From Stichopus chloronotus (taxonomy: Eukaryota > Echinodermata > Holothuroidea > Aspidochirotida > Stichopodidae): a stretch of 64,000 nucleotides of DNA. The notes below the pieces were generated by a model. That model had not been told where the DNA came from, did not search any database, and worked only from the letters and a program-made list of their open reading frames with translations. The position numbers were made by a program, and so were the translations under genes. Location: contig CM037836.1 in the NCBI GenBank assembly GCA_021234535.1, positions 31,834,769-31,898,768 on the forward strand. Direction: 5' to 3'. Positions 62,070 through 64,000 of the stretch are shown here, piece by piece. Position 1 is the stretch's first letter; every line of letters begins with the position of its first letter.

Positions 62070-64000
62070 ACTCCAAAAAGAAGAGCCTGAATATTAAGAG
62101 TCGGCGTCCGGGTCAATAGACATTACCCTAGGATAAACTTACTGTGAGTGTGAAGTGTGATAATATCATGTCGCATAACTGGTAAGTACGGTGACACTGT
62201 GAGAGTACAGTACTTAGCCTTAACCAGAGAAAAAGATTATCTATTTGATTTCTATGGCCCTAACTTGTACTTGCCTCTAACTTACCAAATACGCAAATGT
62301 TCGTTTGTCATTCGGAAATTTGGTCCTAAAAATACAATATCGAACATACAGACCTGACACCTTCTCCAATTATGTCCAACTGTGTTGCTCCTGTGACAAC
62401 AGGAGTTGGATTAGCAAATGAACTACATTGGCTAGGGACCGGACGCAAGATGTACACGTACGGGCAGTGAAAAACTATAAAACCTCTCACAACACTTCAG
62501 TATTAAATATTCATACCATGATGTCACAGTGCACATAGCCGGCCCACGAGCCGACGGATAACTGAAATTTCGCAATACCAGTCAACTGCACCGTAATCCC
62601 GGTGCGGGAATGTGTGTGTTGACTTTGAGTTGGACAGTACGCATACGGTGTATGGTACTGGTGTTGCATTTCATGATTTTGGAGCGAATTATCAAAATTT
62701 ATCAGGGGCTAGTGCTGTTTATTCATGTAGTGGGACACTATAATTTCAACAAAGATTTAATGTTGTATGCAACTTGCCCTTCCACATTGACAAAAAATAT
62801 CATTCACACAGGCTCACTAGTGTTCCCATAAAAATATTATTTGTAGGCCTAAATTACAAATAAGTTTTAGTCTCATTATTTTCATATTGGTATATTTAGA
62901 TGGACCAGGACTAAAATTCAACCATGCTATCAACACGTCATGCAGTAGCAGTGTGGGTGTATTTCCTGAGTTGGGACAAAAGCCAAATGATACTGTCCGT
63001 CTGTAATATATAAAGGTACCGTAGTTTATTAAGGTATGTTTTCATTGAGATATCTTCAACAAGGACAAAATAGGTTTACCAATCAATAGCACTATTGATA
63101 ATTGATCATAAGTCTCGCCCTTTGTGTGACATGTATTACTCAGGGCAGACTTTATGGTACGGGAGTATACATACTTAATTATTATGCGGTAGTCCTTCAT
63201 CACTTAGTAAGATCAGTCTCATGTTAAAACAGTTGGTACTTAACATCTTTCTGTCACGTTTTTTTTTTGTGTGTATTTTGTCATAGGTTGATCAATTGTT
63301 GCATGCACATAAATTTATAGTCCCCCTGTTTTGTCTGCATGCCCCCCCCCCCTTTCTGGGGAAAAGTGTTATGCAACCCTCCAAGAGAAGAGGCATGTCA
63401 TGCTACTGGGAATTGTCCCAACTCTAGCTACAGTAGTTATATAACCAATAAACAACTTCCAGTTGATTAAATAATTTTCTCTAACCCTAGCACCTTATAT
63501 AGCCCTTCCCCTTCTCTCATTTCTACTTGGAAGCTGGTAATTAGCCGAGCAAATCAGTGGTGATACTAACTTCACAGATTTGGACATCATATTAAAATCA
63601 GAAAGTCACTATAGGGATGAGAACCGGTATGTAAATATACAGTAGGCCTACTGCATCCCAATCCACAGGAGCGAGGAGTTCAACACTATTCAAAATACTT
63701 AGTTTGTAAGCAAAATTTAATTTTAACCTTTATCTTTACAGTTATTCTTCTCTCAATCAATTTAAAATGCAATAACATTAAAAAAATATGAAATACAGAT
63801 GAGCAAAGGAAAATCCTCAGTTTATGTTATTTGATTTAGATCAGACTTAGCCTATTCCAGTCGTGTATGTGATACACTAGGGGAAGCTCCCCCTCTTCAC
63901 ATTGCCGGGGATAGAGTACTCATTGGGATAGAGTACTCTGTAGGGGTGGGGACATCACATGTCCCCTTTGAAAAAAATTTGCCTTTTATTACAGGATCTA

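Larger units (their letters stand above)
54771..64000. other. Region right of the JmjC gene, no gene supported
   Basis: The JmjC promoter and 5' UTR should lie at its left end. Open frames at 55302, 56390, 58308, 58613 and 59178 show no recognisable domain and no convincing splice partners. Nameable contents are two adjacent palindromes (58083-58112) and the inverted-arm tandem structure at 61376-62069; a GTGCCACAAGTGGCAC palindrome occurs near 60317. A gene with short exons or one lying mostly beyond the window could be missed. Confidence 0.5.

Noticed and set aside
1..64000. CRISPR arrays, operons or prokaryotic islands
   Set aside because: The genes are spliced and the direct repeats are minisatellites or dispersed elements without unique equal-length spacers.

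Overview
This is an intron-rich animal nuclear genome window. The genes are short exons joined by GT-AG introns, the base composition is AT-rich, and there are many microsatellites, MITE-like elements and decayed retrotransposons. The recurring repeat built on 'tgacctttgacctccaccaaaaacaat' parts and the frequent 'tactgta/tacagta' words resemble echinoderm, perhaps sea cucumber, DNA. That placement is from memory and not proven here.

Layout. The window opens in a (TG)n microsatellite, followed by the last three coding exons of MSH3 (+, 508-4621). Tail-to-tail with it lies a complete six-exon sorting nexin 24-type gene (-, 9044-24572). Its introns hold LINE remnants, a tandem array of about 143 bp, an inverted-repeat element and, at the end of exon 3, a 48-bp minisatellite. 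About 6.9 kb without a recognised gene follows (24573-31451), ending in a minisatellite upstream of a complete seven-exon serine beta-lactamase-like gene (+, 31452-35175). Between 35.5 and 44.0 kb I find one unrecognised open frame with a poly(A) signal (38630-38893) and repeats. A complete seven-exon gene (-, 44072-54770) encodes a predicted secretory-pathway JmjC/cupin-8 protein with an EF-hand and a C-terminal KSEL. Its first intron carries a broken Penelope-like element with a small hAT-like element inside it. The last 9.2 kb (54771-64000) shows no gene I can support, only repeats and palindromes.

The genes do not form one pathway: MSH3 is mismatch repair, SNX24 is phosphoinositide-dependent membrane sorting, the beta-lactamase-like protein is probably a membrane-anchored hydrolase, and the JmjC protein is probably an ER-lumen 2-oxoglutarate oxygenase. 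Exon models were built by eye from splice signals and phase. Every junction of the three complete genes keeps frame, and their coding lengths are exact multiples of three.
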